From: Kaiparowitsia implicata GSE-PSE-MK54-09C
GTDB taxonomy: Bacteria > Cyanobacteriota > Cyanobacteriia > Elainellales > Elainellaceae
Reading direction: 5' to 3'
Length of the DNA stretch: 64,000 nt
Assembly: GCA_019359435.1 (NCBI GenBank)
Contig: JAHHHI010000073.1
Location: forward strand, 1-64,000
Shown: piece by piece, positions 27,407 to 35,443 of the stretch
Layout of the letters: every line of letters starts with the position of its first letter
How positions within the stretch are numbered: position 1 is the stretch's first letter
Translations under genes and position numbers: made by a program
Notes under the pieces: model-generated
Told to the model about the DNA's origin: nothing
The model's input: only the letters and a program-made list of their open reading frames with translations
Database searches by the model: none

Positions 27407-28216
27407 ATGACGCATCCCCAACTTCTGCTATCGATTGACTTGCTAGCGTTCTATCGCCAAGCCAGCCAACAGACCTTTACGGTAGTGGATGTGGAAACCA
27501 CTGGCAGTCGCGCCTCTAGCAGCCGCATTACCGAGCTGGCGGTGGTGCAGGCGACTCTGGCCGACGGCATTCAGCACCAGCAGAGCACGCTGATTAACCC
27601 AGAGGCCGTCATTCCGCCGAATATTGTCTCTATCACGGGCATTACCCAAGCCATGGTGGCGGATGCTCCGACGGCAGCGGTGGCACTCCCCCAGTTTCAA
27701 CCGTGGCTGCAGGTGGGGCTGCTGACGGCGCATAACCTAGACTTTGACTACGGCTTTTTGCAGGCGGAGTATGAACGGCTCGGTGTTTCATTTATGCGCC
27801 CTACCGCCGAGCATTTGTGTACGGTTCAACTCGCGCGGCTGATGCTGCCGCATCTGCGCTCTCGCAGCCTGCCCGACTTGGTGCAGCATTTTAGCTTTCC
27901 GGTGAATACGTCGCATCGGGCCGAGGCGGATGCGATCGCCTGTTGGCTGCTTGCCGAGCGATTGCTGACCGACATTTTGCAGTTGCCCGATGCCGAAATT
28001 CTGCAGCGGTTTGCCCAGCAATGGCTCTCTGTTACCGATGCGGCTCATCTGTTGGGATGCTCCACTGCAGAGGGGCGATCGCACCTCGCCGCCGCAGGCA
28101 TCACAGGCCGCACAGTCAAACGCTACAAACGGATGACTGAACTCTATCGCCGGGGTGACGTAGAACGGGTCATAGCCCAGCGCTCTGATGGGCAACAGTT
28201 GTCTTTATTCCACTAA
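27407..28216 (+). CDS. DnaQ-like DEDDh 3'-5' exonuclease
   Basis: The 269-residue protein has the DEDDh active-site motifs: TVVDVETTGS (Exo I) near residue 25, AHNLDFDYGFL (Exo II) near 107, and HRAEADAIAC (Exo III) near 170. About 80 residues follow, with a region (WLSVTDAAHLLGCSTAEGRSHLAAAGI) resembling a small helix-turn-helix. It is a stand-alone proofreading- or repair-type exonuclease, not an epsilon subunit clearly tied to PolIII. A MITE-like copy separates it from the asparaginase gene. Confidence 0.85.
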   Translation: MTHPQLLLSIDLLAFYRQASQQTFTVVDVETTGSRASSSRITELAVVQATLADGIQHQQSTLINPEAVIPPNIVSITGITQAMVADAPTAAVALPQFQPWLQVGLLTAHNLDFDYGFLQAEYERLGVSFMRPTAEHLCTVQLARLMLPHLRSRSLPDLVQHFSFPVNTSHRAEADAIACWLLAERLLTDILQLPDAEILQRFAQQWLSVTDAAHLLGCSTAEGRSHLAAAGITGRTVKRYKRMTELYRRGDVERVIAQRSDGQQLSLFH

Positions 28217-28374
28217 GGGACTTTCTCGACCAGAACATTCTCACTTTAGACAAACAACCGGTTGCCCCACAAAAAAACGGTGGATTAATGTGGGAAAGTC
28301 CTGATTAGGACTCTCCTAACGGCGATTCAAGGGTTGCAATCGCTAGGTCGGTTAACCTGAGTCGTGACTGCTTG

Positions 28375-29457
28375 CTATTCTACGGAGGCTGGCGTGGTGG
28401 GGGATGCGATCGCACTGGCTGGCAGCAGATCGGGTGGTGTGCCTTGGCTAGCAATGTCCTCTGCGCAACTGCGGTGTTCAATCTGCCCATCGGGCATGGT
28501 GGTATTGCACAGGTAGGCGTCTGCTAGGTTAGCATCCGTCAGATTGGCGTCTGTCAGGTTTGCTCCCTCTAACCGAGCCTGACTCAGATTGGCACGCTGG
28601 AGGTTAGCGCCGCGCAGATCGGTATTGCGGAAATTAGCTTGACTTAGGTTGGCGCGGGCTAGATTGGTGCGTTGCAGATTCGTATATTGCAAGTCGGCCC
28701 CAGACAGATCGGCCCGAACTACGTCTGCCCCGACTAATTTGGCCCCGCGCAAATCGGCCTGACTGAGGTTGGCACGGGATAGGTTGGCGCGGGTTAAATT
28801 CGCATTATTGAGGCGCACATAGGGCATATGAGCATCGCCCAGGTAAGCTCGACGGAGGTCGGCATTGGTTAAGTCTGTGTGGCTGAGGTTTGCCTCTGCC
28901 AGATTGGCGCCGAGCATTTGCACGCCCGTCAGGGTGGCATAGCTGAGGTCAGCGCGACTAAAGACCGCCTCTTCTAAATAGCTATCTGTCAGATTGGCGC
29001 GAATCAATGACGCATCGCCTAGATAGGTGCTGCGGAGTTCTACCCCACTCAAGTTAGCTCGATCTAGAAGGGTGCGGCTGAGTAGGGCATTGTTAAGATG
29101 CGCTTGCTGCAGGTTGGCCTGGGTTAGATTGGCTTGATCCAACACGACTCCGGCTAAGCTCGCGTCAACCAGGCTAGCTCCTTGCAAATCGGCTCCACGC
29201 AGGTTGGCATACTCCAGGTTTACGTCTTGTAGGCTGGCATTGCGTAGATGTACGTTCTCTAGGTCGCAGCCGACGCACTCGCGCTGGCTGAGTAGCTGGC
29301 TGATGCGGTTATCTTTAGCGGCACTGGCCGATCTCCACACGCCTACAACCGCCGCAATGGAAACTAGAAAAGCGGCAACTGTAGCCAAGGCCATGACATC
29401 TTTTCTGTCGATAGGATACTGAGGGGAGGCCATAGGATACTCAGGGGAGGCTGACAT
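28375..29457 (-). CDS. Membrane-anchored pentapeptide repeat protein
   Basis: The 360-residue protein has an N-terminal transmembrane helix (about 20-42, VMALATVAAFLVSIAAVVGVW), then a CxxC-like ECVGCDLENV start and some 40 consecutive pentapeptides of the A(D/N)Lxx type from about residue 65 to 325. Such repeats fold into a right-handed quadrilateral beta-helix. Cyanobacteria have many; functions range from thylakoid-lumen proteins to gyrase mimics. No enzyme domain is visible. The ribosome-binding site is not strong. Confidence 0.9.
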   Translation of the reverse strand: MSASPEYPMASPQYPIDRKDVMALATVAAFLVSIAAVVGVWRSASAAKDNRISQLLSQRECVGCDLENVHLRNASLQDVNLEYANLRGADLQGASLVDASLAGVVLDQANLTQANLQQAHLNNALLSRTLLDRANLSGVELRSTYLGDASLIRANLTDSYLEEAVFSRADLSYATLTGVQMLGANLAEANLSHTDLTNADLRRAYLGDAHMPYVRLNNANLTRANLSRANLSQADLRGAKLVGADVVRADLSGADLQYTNLQRTNLARANLSQANFRNTDLRGANLQRANLSQARLEGANLTDANLTDANLADAYLCNTTMPDGQIEHRSCAEDIASQGTPPDLLPASAIASPTTPASVE

Positions 29458-29564
29458 GTCCTTCCCAGTCTACTTAAGGGTTAGGCTAAGCAGGTCGTGA
29501 CTACTATAAAAGACATCAAACCATACCGAGTTGTAACTACGACCAAACGAACACCAAACTAACA

Positions 29565-30011
29565 ATGGATAGGTCTGCAACCCTACGACCATTTCATGTA
29601 GTGTTTCCAGTGATGGATTTGGCAGCTACCCGATATTTTTATGAGACTGTGTTGGGCTGTCCGGTGGGGCGTCAGAGCGATCGCTGGATAGATTTCAACC
29701 TATTTGGGCACCAGATTACGGCGCATTTGGTAGATGTCCCTGTGGACTCTCCGACTAAAAATTTGGTGGATGGCAAGGCGGTGCCGATCCAGCATTAGGG
29801 GGTGATTTTGCCAATGCCGATGTGGACGTAATTGGGCGATCGCCTTCGAACCCATCACATCACGTTCATCATTGAGCCCTATGTGCGTTTTCAGGGTGAA
29901 GTCGGTGAGCAGGCTACGATGTTCTTTTTCGACCCCAGCGGCAACGCGCTGGAGTTCAAAGCCTTTGGGGACGATGACGCAATTTTTAGTACTGCTGAGA
30001 TGCCTGGCTAA
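29565..30011 (+). pseudogene. VOC/glyoxalase family gene broken by two in-frame stop codons
   Basis: A single frame of 148 codons reads as one VOC-fold protein: [27 protein letters not shown] at the start, [10 protein letters not shown], then after the stops [19 protein letters not shown] and [20 protein letters not shown] with the metal-ligand Glu near the end. TAG at 29796-29798 and TAA at 29829-29831 interrupt it without any frameshift. The first stop occupies the place where relatives have a Phe after QH. The 77-residue first part alone would lack the second half of the fold. Two nonsense changes make a single read error unlikely. Confidence 0.85.
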
Positions 30012-30112
30012 CGCTATCTAGACGGGCAATAGCTGAGTGGGTGAGGACAAGTGTTTTAGTGGAATCCTGGCACGGTGGGAGTTCCACCAAACCATAAACA
30101 CCCAGCACAAGA

Positions 30113-30140
30113 AAGAGACGGGTCAACCTGCCTCTTTTTT
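30113..30140 (+). terminator. Probable intrinsic terminator after the VOC pseudogene
   Basis: AGAGACGGGT-CAA-CCTGCCTCT forms an imperfect stem and is followed directly by T6. It lies about 100 bases after the end of the pseudogene. Confidence 0.5.
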
Positions 30141-30142
30141 AC

Positions 30143-30225
30143 AACCTCAGTTTGAGTCAAGGCAGGTTTTGGGGCGCTGCGCGATTCGCACGGCAGGGTG
30201 TGAGCTTAATCTTTAACTCAGGTTT
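30143..30225. repeat. Degenerate family B repeat
   Basis: The left end AACCTCAGTTTGAGTCAAG and right end CTTAATCTTTAACTCAGGTT are inverted relatives of one another and of the ends of the element at 39370-39495. The shared GGTTTTGGGGC follows the left end. The internal hairpin is partly decayed. Confidence 0.5.
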
Positions 30226-30287
30226 TCTATTAGCGCGAGTTTGATCGCGTTGTTTAAGCTCCGTCGCGCGAGGGCTGAAACAATGCG

Positions 30288-30324
30288 AAAGCCGTGCTAC
30301 CCACGTCGCAGGCAGCACGGCTTT
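30288..30324. repeat. Dispersed hairpin related to 4567-4605
   Basis: AAAGCCGTGCT (30288-30298) pairs perfectly with AGCACGGCTTT (30314-30324). The loop CCACGTCGCAGG resembles the loop of the 4567-4605 hairpin (CTATGTCGCGGG), so they are likely copies of one element. Confidence 0.5.
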
Positions 30325-30513
30325 AGGAATTGGCTGAGATTTTACGAAGTTACAACACGAGGTCAGAGGCTGCTTTAGACAGAGCTAACGTTGCCAGAGC
30401 AAACATGGATTTGCCCAAGCCACTAGTGGGAGAACAACGCTTTGCAAGGTGCCTGAAACCCTATAGAACGGGACTAAATGCTGACACACTGAGCACCGTT
30501 TCAACATTGGAAC

Positions 30514-30993
30514 CTAGCTCAAAATGTCGCCAAAGGTTTGCAGCACGCCAGAGTTAAAAATGGCAAATATCACATAGGCAAAGGCTGCACCGCCGATACC
30601 ACCCACCAAAAACATCCCAGCAAACTCGCTCCAGCCCTCGGAGGTGCCGAGCGCGGCGGGAGGGTTGGGATTGGTGACTGTCGCGATGGGTTTTTTGACG
30701 CCCACACCACCATAAAGAGACAGGCAGAGTGTCAAAATGACCACTAGAATAATGGCTTCAATCAACCCTACGACTGGGCCATAGGAGGTGTTGCGAAATT
30801 GACTGGTCAGCGCAAACGGCCCATAGAGCAAGTAGCCATGCGCCATGCCAATTTCTAATCCGCGCCGCTGTGCCGACAACCCAGGGCGATAGGCCGGTAG
30901 GTTGTTGATTAGCGCTTTGGTGAACTCTGAGGAATTAATAGGGGTGGCAAGATTGCCAATTTGAGGATCGCCAGCGGGTTTAATTATGTCCAT
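30514..30993 (-). CDS. psaL: Photosystem I subunit XI (PsaL)
   Basis: PsaL is the thylakoid membrane subunit needed for photosystem I trimers. The 159-residue protein reads MDIIKPAGDPQIGNLATPIN at the start, then LPAYRPGLSAQRRGLEIGMAHGYLLYGPFALTSQFRN (the chlorophyll-binding region), and two long hydrophobic segments. The start at 30993 has AAGGA six bases upstream and matches the usual PsaL N-terminus; upstream ATGs would add non-family residues. It lies 148 bases downstream of psaI on the same strand, the common cyanobacterial psaI-psaL arrangement. Confidence 0.96.
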   Translation of the reverse strand: MDIIKPAGDPQIGNLATPINSSEFTKALINNLPAYRPGLSAQRRGLEIGMAHGYLLYGPFALTSQFRNTSYGPVVGLIEAIILVVILTLCLSLYGGVGVKKPIATVTNPNPPAALGTSEGWSEFAGMFLVGGIGGAAFAYVIFAIFNSGVLQTFGDILS

Positions 30994-31141
30994 CGTCATC
31001 CTTGAATATCTCTCTTGAACAACTCTGTTGAGCAACTCTCTTGAGCACTGGTTCAGAACACTTGGTCTGAACGACTGTCAATGGGAGTCAACTAAGGGGG
31101 GCTGCCCAGAGGCAGCACAGCGCCGCAGCACAGGTGAAATG

Positions 31142-31246
31142 CTACGCGTCGCTCTCAATGTAAATAAAGAGGAACGCCATCACTAGGGCAGGAAAAACCC
31201 AGCCAACAATGGGCACAAAAATGGAAGGAAGATAGGAGGCTGCCAT
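31142..31246 (-). CDS. psaI: Photosystem I subunit VIII (PsaI)
   Basis: A 34-residue single-pass membrane protein, too short for ordinary gene-finding. It starts [19 protein letters not shown] and ends [10 protein letters not shown], which is the typical PsaI pattern with a central hydrophobic helix. PsaI helps hold PsaL in the trimerisation domain, which fits its place just upstream of psaL. The Shine-Dalgarno signal (GTAGGAATC) is weak but plausible. Confidence 0.92.
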   Translation of the reverse strand: MAASYLPSIFVPIVGWVFPALVMAFLFIYIESDA

Positions 31247-31383
31247 ATTGAGATTCCTACTATGCAGGTAAGTACAAGCTTCAGAACCAAACTTACTGCG
31301 AATTAGAGACAAATTGCGGAACGCTAAGAATTTTTAACAAACATCTAACCACCATCGTGGGGCGATCGCCCAATTCACACGGC

Positions 31384-33084
31384 TTAAGGCTTTAACACGG
31401 TCACAAGCTTCAGCCCATAGGTCGATTCAAAACAGCTCTTTTTCTGATCGAGCCCCCACAGTTCTAACAGGCACTCATCCTGAGGGTCTTGCGGCACTAG
31501 ATGCATCATCAGCTTGCCATCGTCAGGCTGATGATGCACCTGCACCCGACGAATAGCCCCGATCTGACGGCGATCAAGCGCTACGGCCAGCCGCAATAGC
31601 GGACTGAGCTGATCCACCATGAGTCGATGGGGTTTGCTGTCGAGACTGCGGTAGGTGTCGTGTTTTTTCTTAGGGCAGCTTTTGCGATGGTAGCGGGCTA
31701 TGTTGGCGATCGCCTCAATTTCGACTTCTGTAAACCCGAGCAAATCACCATTGCGAATCAAATAGTAGGAATGCTTGTGGTGAGCCGAATGGCTCACGTA
31801 ATGGCCGCAGTTGTGCAGCATGGCTGCCGCCCAGAGCAGTTCGCGGGCATCGTCACCCCATTCATGCAAAACGCCCTGAGTTTGATCAAACAAACTCAGG
31901 GCGTGGCCAGCGATGCACTCAGCATAGGGCAGGTTGACATGATACTTCTGTGCCGTCCGAAGAATGCTGCGCTCCCGAATGGAGCTTTGATACCGCAGTC
32001 GGTCTTCAATCAGCCCGTGGGTCAGCATCCAGTCCACCACGACGCCTTCTCGGAGCGATCGCTCACAAATCGTCACCGATTTTAGATCCAGCAGCGACAT
32101 CGCCTCTAGCAAAATCACCGCGCCCGCCACAATAATTTCGGCTCGGCGATCATTCATCCCAGGCAGGTCGCAGCGCTCGTCATAGTCCATGCGGCGCAGC
32201 TGCGATACCAGGTCGCGTAAGTCGCGCAGGGTGAGCTGATAGCCGTGCAGTGGGTCAGGCACCGTCCCCAAGTTGTCGCGGGCGTGCAGGGCGGCTAACG
32301 CCTCAATAGTGCCCGAGGTGCCCACCAACCGGGGCAACTCGTCCGGTCGCAGATTTTGGCGCACTTCTTCTATAGGCCGTTCTAGCATGCCTCGCACATA
32401 GGCTTGCAGAGCCGTGAACTCCGTGTTGCTGATCGGGTCGGTAGACACTAGCTCGGTGGTCAGCCGCACGGCCCCCACCTTCGTGCTGCTGAGCGTGCGC
32501 GGCTCATGACCATCGCCCAAAATGAGTTCAGTAGAGCCGCCGCCAATGTCGATAATCACATGGGGCTGGTTGTTGAACTCCACCCCCGACAGCACACCCA
32601 GATAAATCCGACGCGCTTCTTCCTGCCCTGCAATCAGATTAATGGTGAGACCCAACTCTTGTTCAATATGCTGCAAGAAGTCGCGCCCGTTAGGGGCTTC
32701 TCGAGTGGCACTGGTGGCGACCGCCACGATTTCTTCCACATTCAAGCTTTTGGCGATTTCTCGACAGCGACGTAGCGCTAGAGTGGCGCGCTCCATTGCA
32801 GCAGGCGTCAAGTTGCCAGTATTGCGATCGCGATCGCCCAACCGCACGGTGGCTTTCTCTTTCGCAATAATCGTGAATGAAGGCAGGGTGGGTTGAATCT
32901 TTACTACCACCATGTGAATGGAGTTTGTGCCCACATCAATGGCCGCGAGAATGCGATCTTGAGCAAGGTGGGGCAGGCTTAACAGACGCTCTCTGCTATA
33001 AGTCAACGTAGTCATCCAGGAAATCACTAAGGGGTGGGCAGTCAGACAAGGGGATGCGACGTCAGACGGCTCAGGCCAAGACAT
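31384..33084 (-). CDS. ppx: Exopolyphosphatase (Ppx/GppA family) with C-terminal HD domain
   Basis: It hydrolyses terminal phosphate from polyphosphate, or pppGpp in GppA-type members. The Ppx/GppA ASKHA domain covers about residues 45-350: AAIDVGTNSIHMVVV, VAVATSATREAPNG, VIDIGGGSTELILG, LVGTSGTIEALAAL and DRRAEIIVAGAVILLEAM. The HD-type C-terminal domain covers about 360-510 (AAMLHNCGHYVSHSAHHKHSYYLI). The first ATG gives 566 residues; an ATG at 33015 (MTTLTYSRERLLSLPHLAQD) is equally plausible and closer to family length. Confidence 0.9.
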   Translation of the reverse strand: MSWPEPSDVASPCLTAHPLVISWMTTLTYSRERLLSLPHLAQDRILAAIDVGTNSIHMVVVKIQPTLPSFTIIAKEKATVRLGDRDRNTGNLTPAAMERATLALRRCREIAKSLNVEEIVAVATSATREAPNGRDFLQHIEQELGLTINLIAGQEEARRIYLGVLSGVEFNNQPHVIIDIGGGSTELILGDGHEPRTLSSTKVGAVRLTTELVSTDPISNTEFTALQAYVRGMLERPIEEVRQNLRPDELPRLVGTSGTIEALAALHARDNLGTVPDPLHGYQLTLRDLRDLVSQLRRMDYDERCDLPGMNDRRAEIIVAGAVILLEAMSLLDLKSVTICERSLREGVVVDWMLTHGLIEDRLRYQSSIRERSILRTAQKYHVNLPYAECIAGHALSLFDQTQGVLHEWGDDARELLWAAAMLHNCGHYVSHSAHHKHSYYLIRNGDLLGFTEVEIEAIANIARYHRKSCPKKKHDTYRSLDSKPHRLMVDQLSPLLRLAVALDRRQIGAIRRVQVHHQPDDGKLMMHLVPQDPQDECLLELWGLDQKKSCFESTYGLKLVTVLKP

Positions 33085-33700
33085 AGCCCAGTGTTATCAG
33101 GGCGATCGCCCCCTCTACATCGGCTGACGGCACCTTTTAAGACACCGTGAGCACCGCAGGGGGCCAACGCGCTAATTCGTCTTAAATCTCTTAAATCTAG
33201 TCAATTGCGGCGGTGCGGCTTGCTTGAATTGCACCTTGCTCAAGCAGGCTTAGACGCGATGCAGCAACTAAGAACATGCTTCAAAAACAGACGCACTGCA
33301 TCCGGCAATGTTTCAACCAAACCTGGCGCATGCCAAGCCTTGAGTCCGGCGCTAGCAGGCATCGGCTAGAGGTGACATACCCTGTGATGAGCGCAGATCA
33401 GCACGCTAGAGATGACACTCGGGATAACCCTGACAAACATCTCGATTTTATATCGCATCGGATTTTTTGTGACGCGCATTACAGTCAAGTTCCTGTAAGG
33501 TTTCTAAAACCCAAGACACCGCAGGTTGCTGTTGTTTAATTTGAGCTGGGGGATGCTATTGCTATCCCATTAAGCCGATTGATTTAATCTAAGACACATA
33601 AGCCCGAATTCAGCCGGGATCAAGGCGTTCGTCACCCCCAACGGCGCTAGCCAAAGCAGGTGCGCATGGACGATGGAGCGGGGCGATCGCCCGCCTAATT

Positions 33701-33831
33701 CTAGGGCGTGTCATCAATTCTGACCAAACGCCTGATGCTATGAGCGTTGCCACGCCCGACCCAAAAACCAGGCTAGGGGCTGTGACGGTTGATTTCGGGG
33801 ATATCAGAGGCTAATTGATGACAGCCCCTAA
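33701..33831. mobile_element. MITE-like element, family A copy 4
   Basis: A 131-bp element with CTAG at the left and CTAA at the right end. It is nearly identical to the copies at 25267 and 27146. Confidence 0.85.
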
Positions 33832-33982
33832 AATTCCAATGCTTCTCAACGCCCTCTGAGCGCCTCGCTATGGAACATCACTATGGGGCAAACCCCTGCC
33901 GCGCTGGGCCTTCCCGCTCGAAGGTCGCAGGCTGCTCAGCCGCCCGCATAGACCTCTTAGAATAGAGACAGTCGATACGCGC

Positions 33983-34011
33983 TTGACACCCCTGACGTAG
34001 GTTCATTCATT
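33983..34011 (+). promoter_or_regulatory. Candidate sigma70-type promoter upstream of hslO
   Basis: TTGACA at 33983-33988 and TTCATT at 34006-34011 are separated by 17 bases. The -10 match is weak. A transcript from here would have a leader of about 180 bases before the hslO start. Confidence 0.3.
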
Positions 34012-34198
34012 TCATCGAAGCATCGAAGAACGGGAGGACGTTCGATTGGGTCGCGGCTAAAGGTCTCTTTTTAACTTTAAATTAATTTAATTAAGGAACA
34101 CCACACGTCGCAAAGCGTTGCCGGTTTAGCCGATTAAGCAACGCCAAAAATGGTGCAAGATGTGAGTATCACAGTATTAAGAAGTGTAAAGGCAGTTC

Positions 34199-35107
34199 AT
34201 GGCGGATCATCTTATTCGAGCAACGGCAGCAGAAGGTGGTATTCGAGTCGTCGGTGCCATCACCACACGACTCACCGATGAAGCCCGACAGCGGCACCAA
34301 TTATCCTATGTCGCTACCGCAGCCTTGGGGCGCACCATGACCTCGGGGCTATTGCTAGCCTCCAGCATGAAGCGGGCTGGGTCGCGGGTCAACATTCGCG
34401 TGAAGGGCGATGGCCCTCTAGGCGGTGTGTTTGTGGATGCGGGCCTAGACGGCACCGTGCGGGGCTATGTGGATAATCCGGCGATAGAGTTGCCGCCCAA
34501 TGCCCGAGGCAAGCTCGATGTGGGCGCAGCAGTGGGGCACAATGGCTATCTGCATGTGATTCGAGATATCGGGTATGGCTATCCCTACGCCAGCACAGTC
34601 GAGCTGGTATCGGGCGAAATTGGGGAAGATGTAGCGTCGTACTTGGTGACCTCCGAGCAAACTCCCTCCGCGCTGGTAGTGGGCGTGTTTGTGGAGCCGG
34701 ACGGAGCCACTGCCGCTGGCGGACTGCTGGTGCAAGTGTTGCCCAAGGCTGCACGCGATGAGTCTTTAGTGGAACTGCTGGAATCGCGCATTGGGGGTCT
34801 CTCTGGCTTTACGCCCCTGCTGCAAGCCGGGAAAACGCTGCCGCAGATTTTTGAGGACCTGATGGGAGATCTGGGGCTACAGGTGTTTTCAGACACACAG
34901 CTGCTCCGCTTCCACTGTGGTTGCTCGTTTGATCGCATGCTGGGCGCGTTGAAGATGCTGGGTGAAGAAGAACTGCGTGACATGATTGTCAAAGATGATG
35001 GGGCAGAGGCAATCTGCCACTTCTGCAATGAGGTGTATCAGGCTGACAGTGACCATTTAGAGAATTTGATCGAAGAGCTGAAAGCGAATGCGTTGAGTAA
35101 CGGCTAA
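34199..35107 (+). CDS. hslO: Redox-regulated chaperone Hsp33
   Basis: Hsp33 holds unfolding proteins during oxidative stress in the cytoplasm and is switched on by disulfide formation with zinc release. The 302-residue protein has the Hsp33 N-domain (DHLIRATAAEGGIRVVGAIT, LLASSMKRAGSRVNIRVKGDGPLGG, GAAVGHNGYLHVIRDIG, TSEQTPSALVVGVFV) and the C-terminal zinc switch CGC at about 241-243 and CHFC at about 271-274. All four redox Cys are present. A HIP1-centred palindrome follows the stop. Confidence 0.96.
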   Translation: MADHLIRATAAEGGIRVVGAITTRLTDEARQRHQLSYVATAALGRTMTSGLLLASSMKRAGSRVNIRVKGDGPLGGVFVDAGLDGTVRGYVDNPAIELPPNARGKLDVGAAVGHNGYLHVIRDIGYGYPYASTVELVSGEIGEDVASYLVTSEQTPSALVVGVFVEPDGATAAGGLLVQVLPKAARDESLVELLESRIGGLSGFTPLLQAGKTLPQIFEDLMGDLGLQVFSDTQLLRFHCGCSFDRMLGALKMLGEEELRDMIVKDDGAEAICHFCNEVYQADSDHLENLIEELKANALSNG

Positions 35108-35443
35108 GGGTGTGGATCAGGGCGATCGCCCGATGTCCCAGCTACGATGCTCCGGGCATCATGCGCCGGTTCTCTATCGGTCTTTTAGACGCATGCGCTA
35201 ATCTGCAGCAATAAATCTCGTCCCGAAACGCTAGAAAGCCCATAGAATTAACCGTTAGAGTGAGGTCGATTGGGCGAAGCATGGGAGCGGTTTGCGGGTT
35301 CTAGCCTTGCAGATGCCTGATCAAGTCTCTGTACGGCTGCGGCAGACTGGGATATGACTCTTGAATTCAGAAGGCTCGCTAATCTGAGGGCATGGGCCTG
35401 AGGGCATGGGGGCGAGGGACGACAGCGTAAGGAATGAACGGGT
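35108..35443. other. Intergenic region before the repeat membrane protein gene
   Basis: It begins with GGGCGATCGCCC, a HIP1-centred palindrome just after hslO. The rest, including a GGGGGC/GAGGGAC-rich leader with CTGAGGGCATGGG repeats at 35387-35410, shows no gene. Confidence 0.35.

Larger units (their letters stand above)
30012..30513. other. Intergenic region between the VOC pseudogene and psaL
   Basis: It contains a terminator, a degenerate family B repeat and a dispersed hairpin. A 75-codon frame at 30330-30557 overlaps the 3' end of psaL by 44 bases; a few of its residues look protein-like but I do not recognise it and do not call it a gene. Confidence 0.35.
33085..34198. other. Long intergenic region with a MITE-like copy
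   Basis: About 1.1 kb without a recognised gene. An 87-codon frame at 33276-33539 has no family features. The family A element occupies 33701-33831. The last 200 bases are the probable promoter and leader of hslO. Confidence 0.4.

Noticed and set aside
29796-29831. Stop codon reassignment or selenocysteine to explain the VOC gene
   Set aside because: The stops are TAG and TAA (not TGA), and all other genes in the window use TAG and TAA as normal stops.
33276-33539. An 87-codon frame in the gap before hslO
   Set aside because: Composition is not protein-like and no family match was recognised.
33983-34198. A CIRCE (HrcA) operator upstream of hslO
   Set aside because: No TTAGCACTC-N9-GAGTGCTAA-like inverted repeat is present there.
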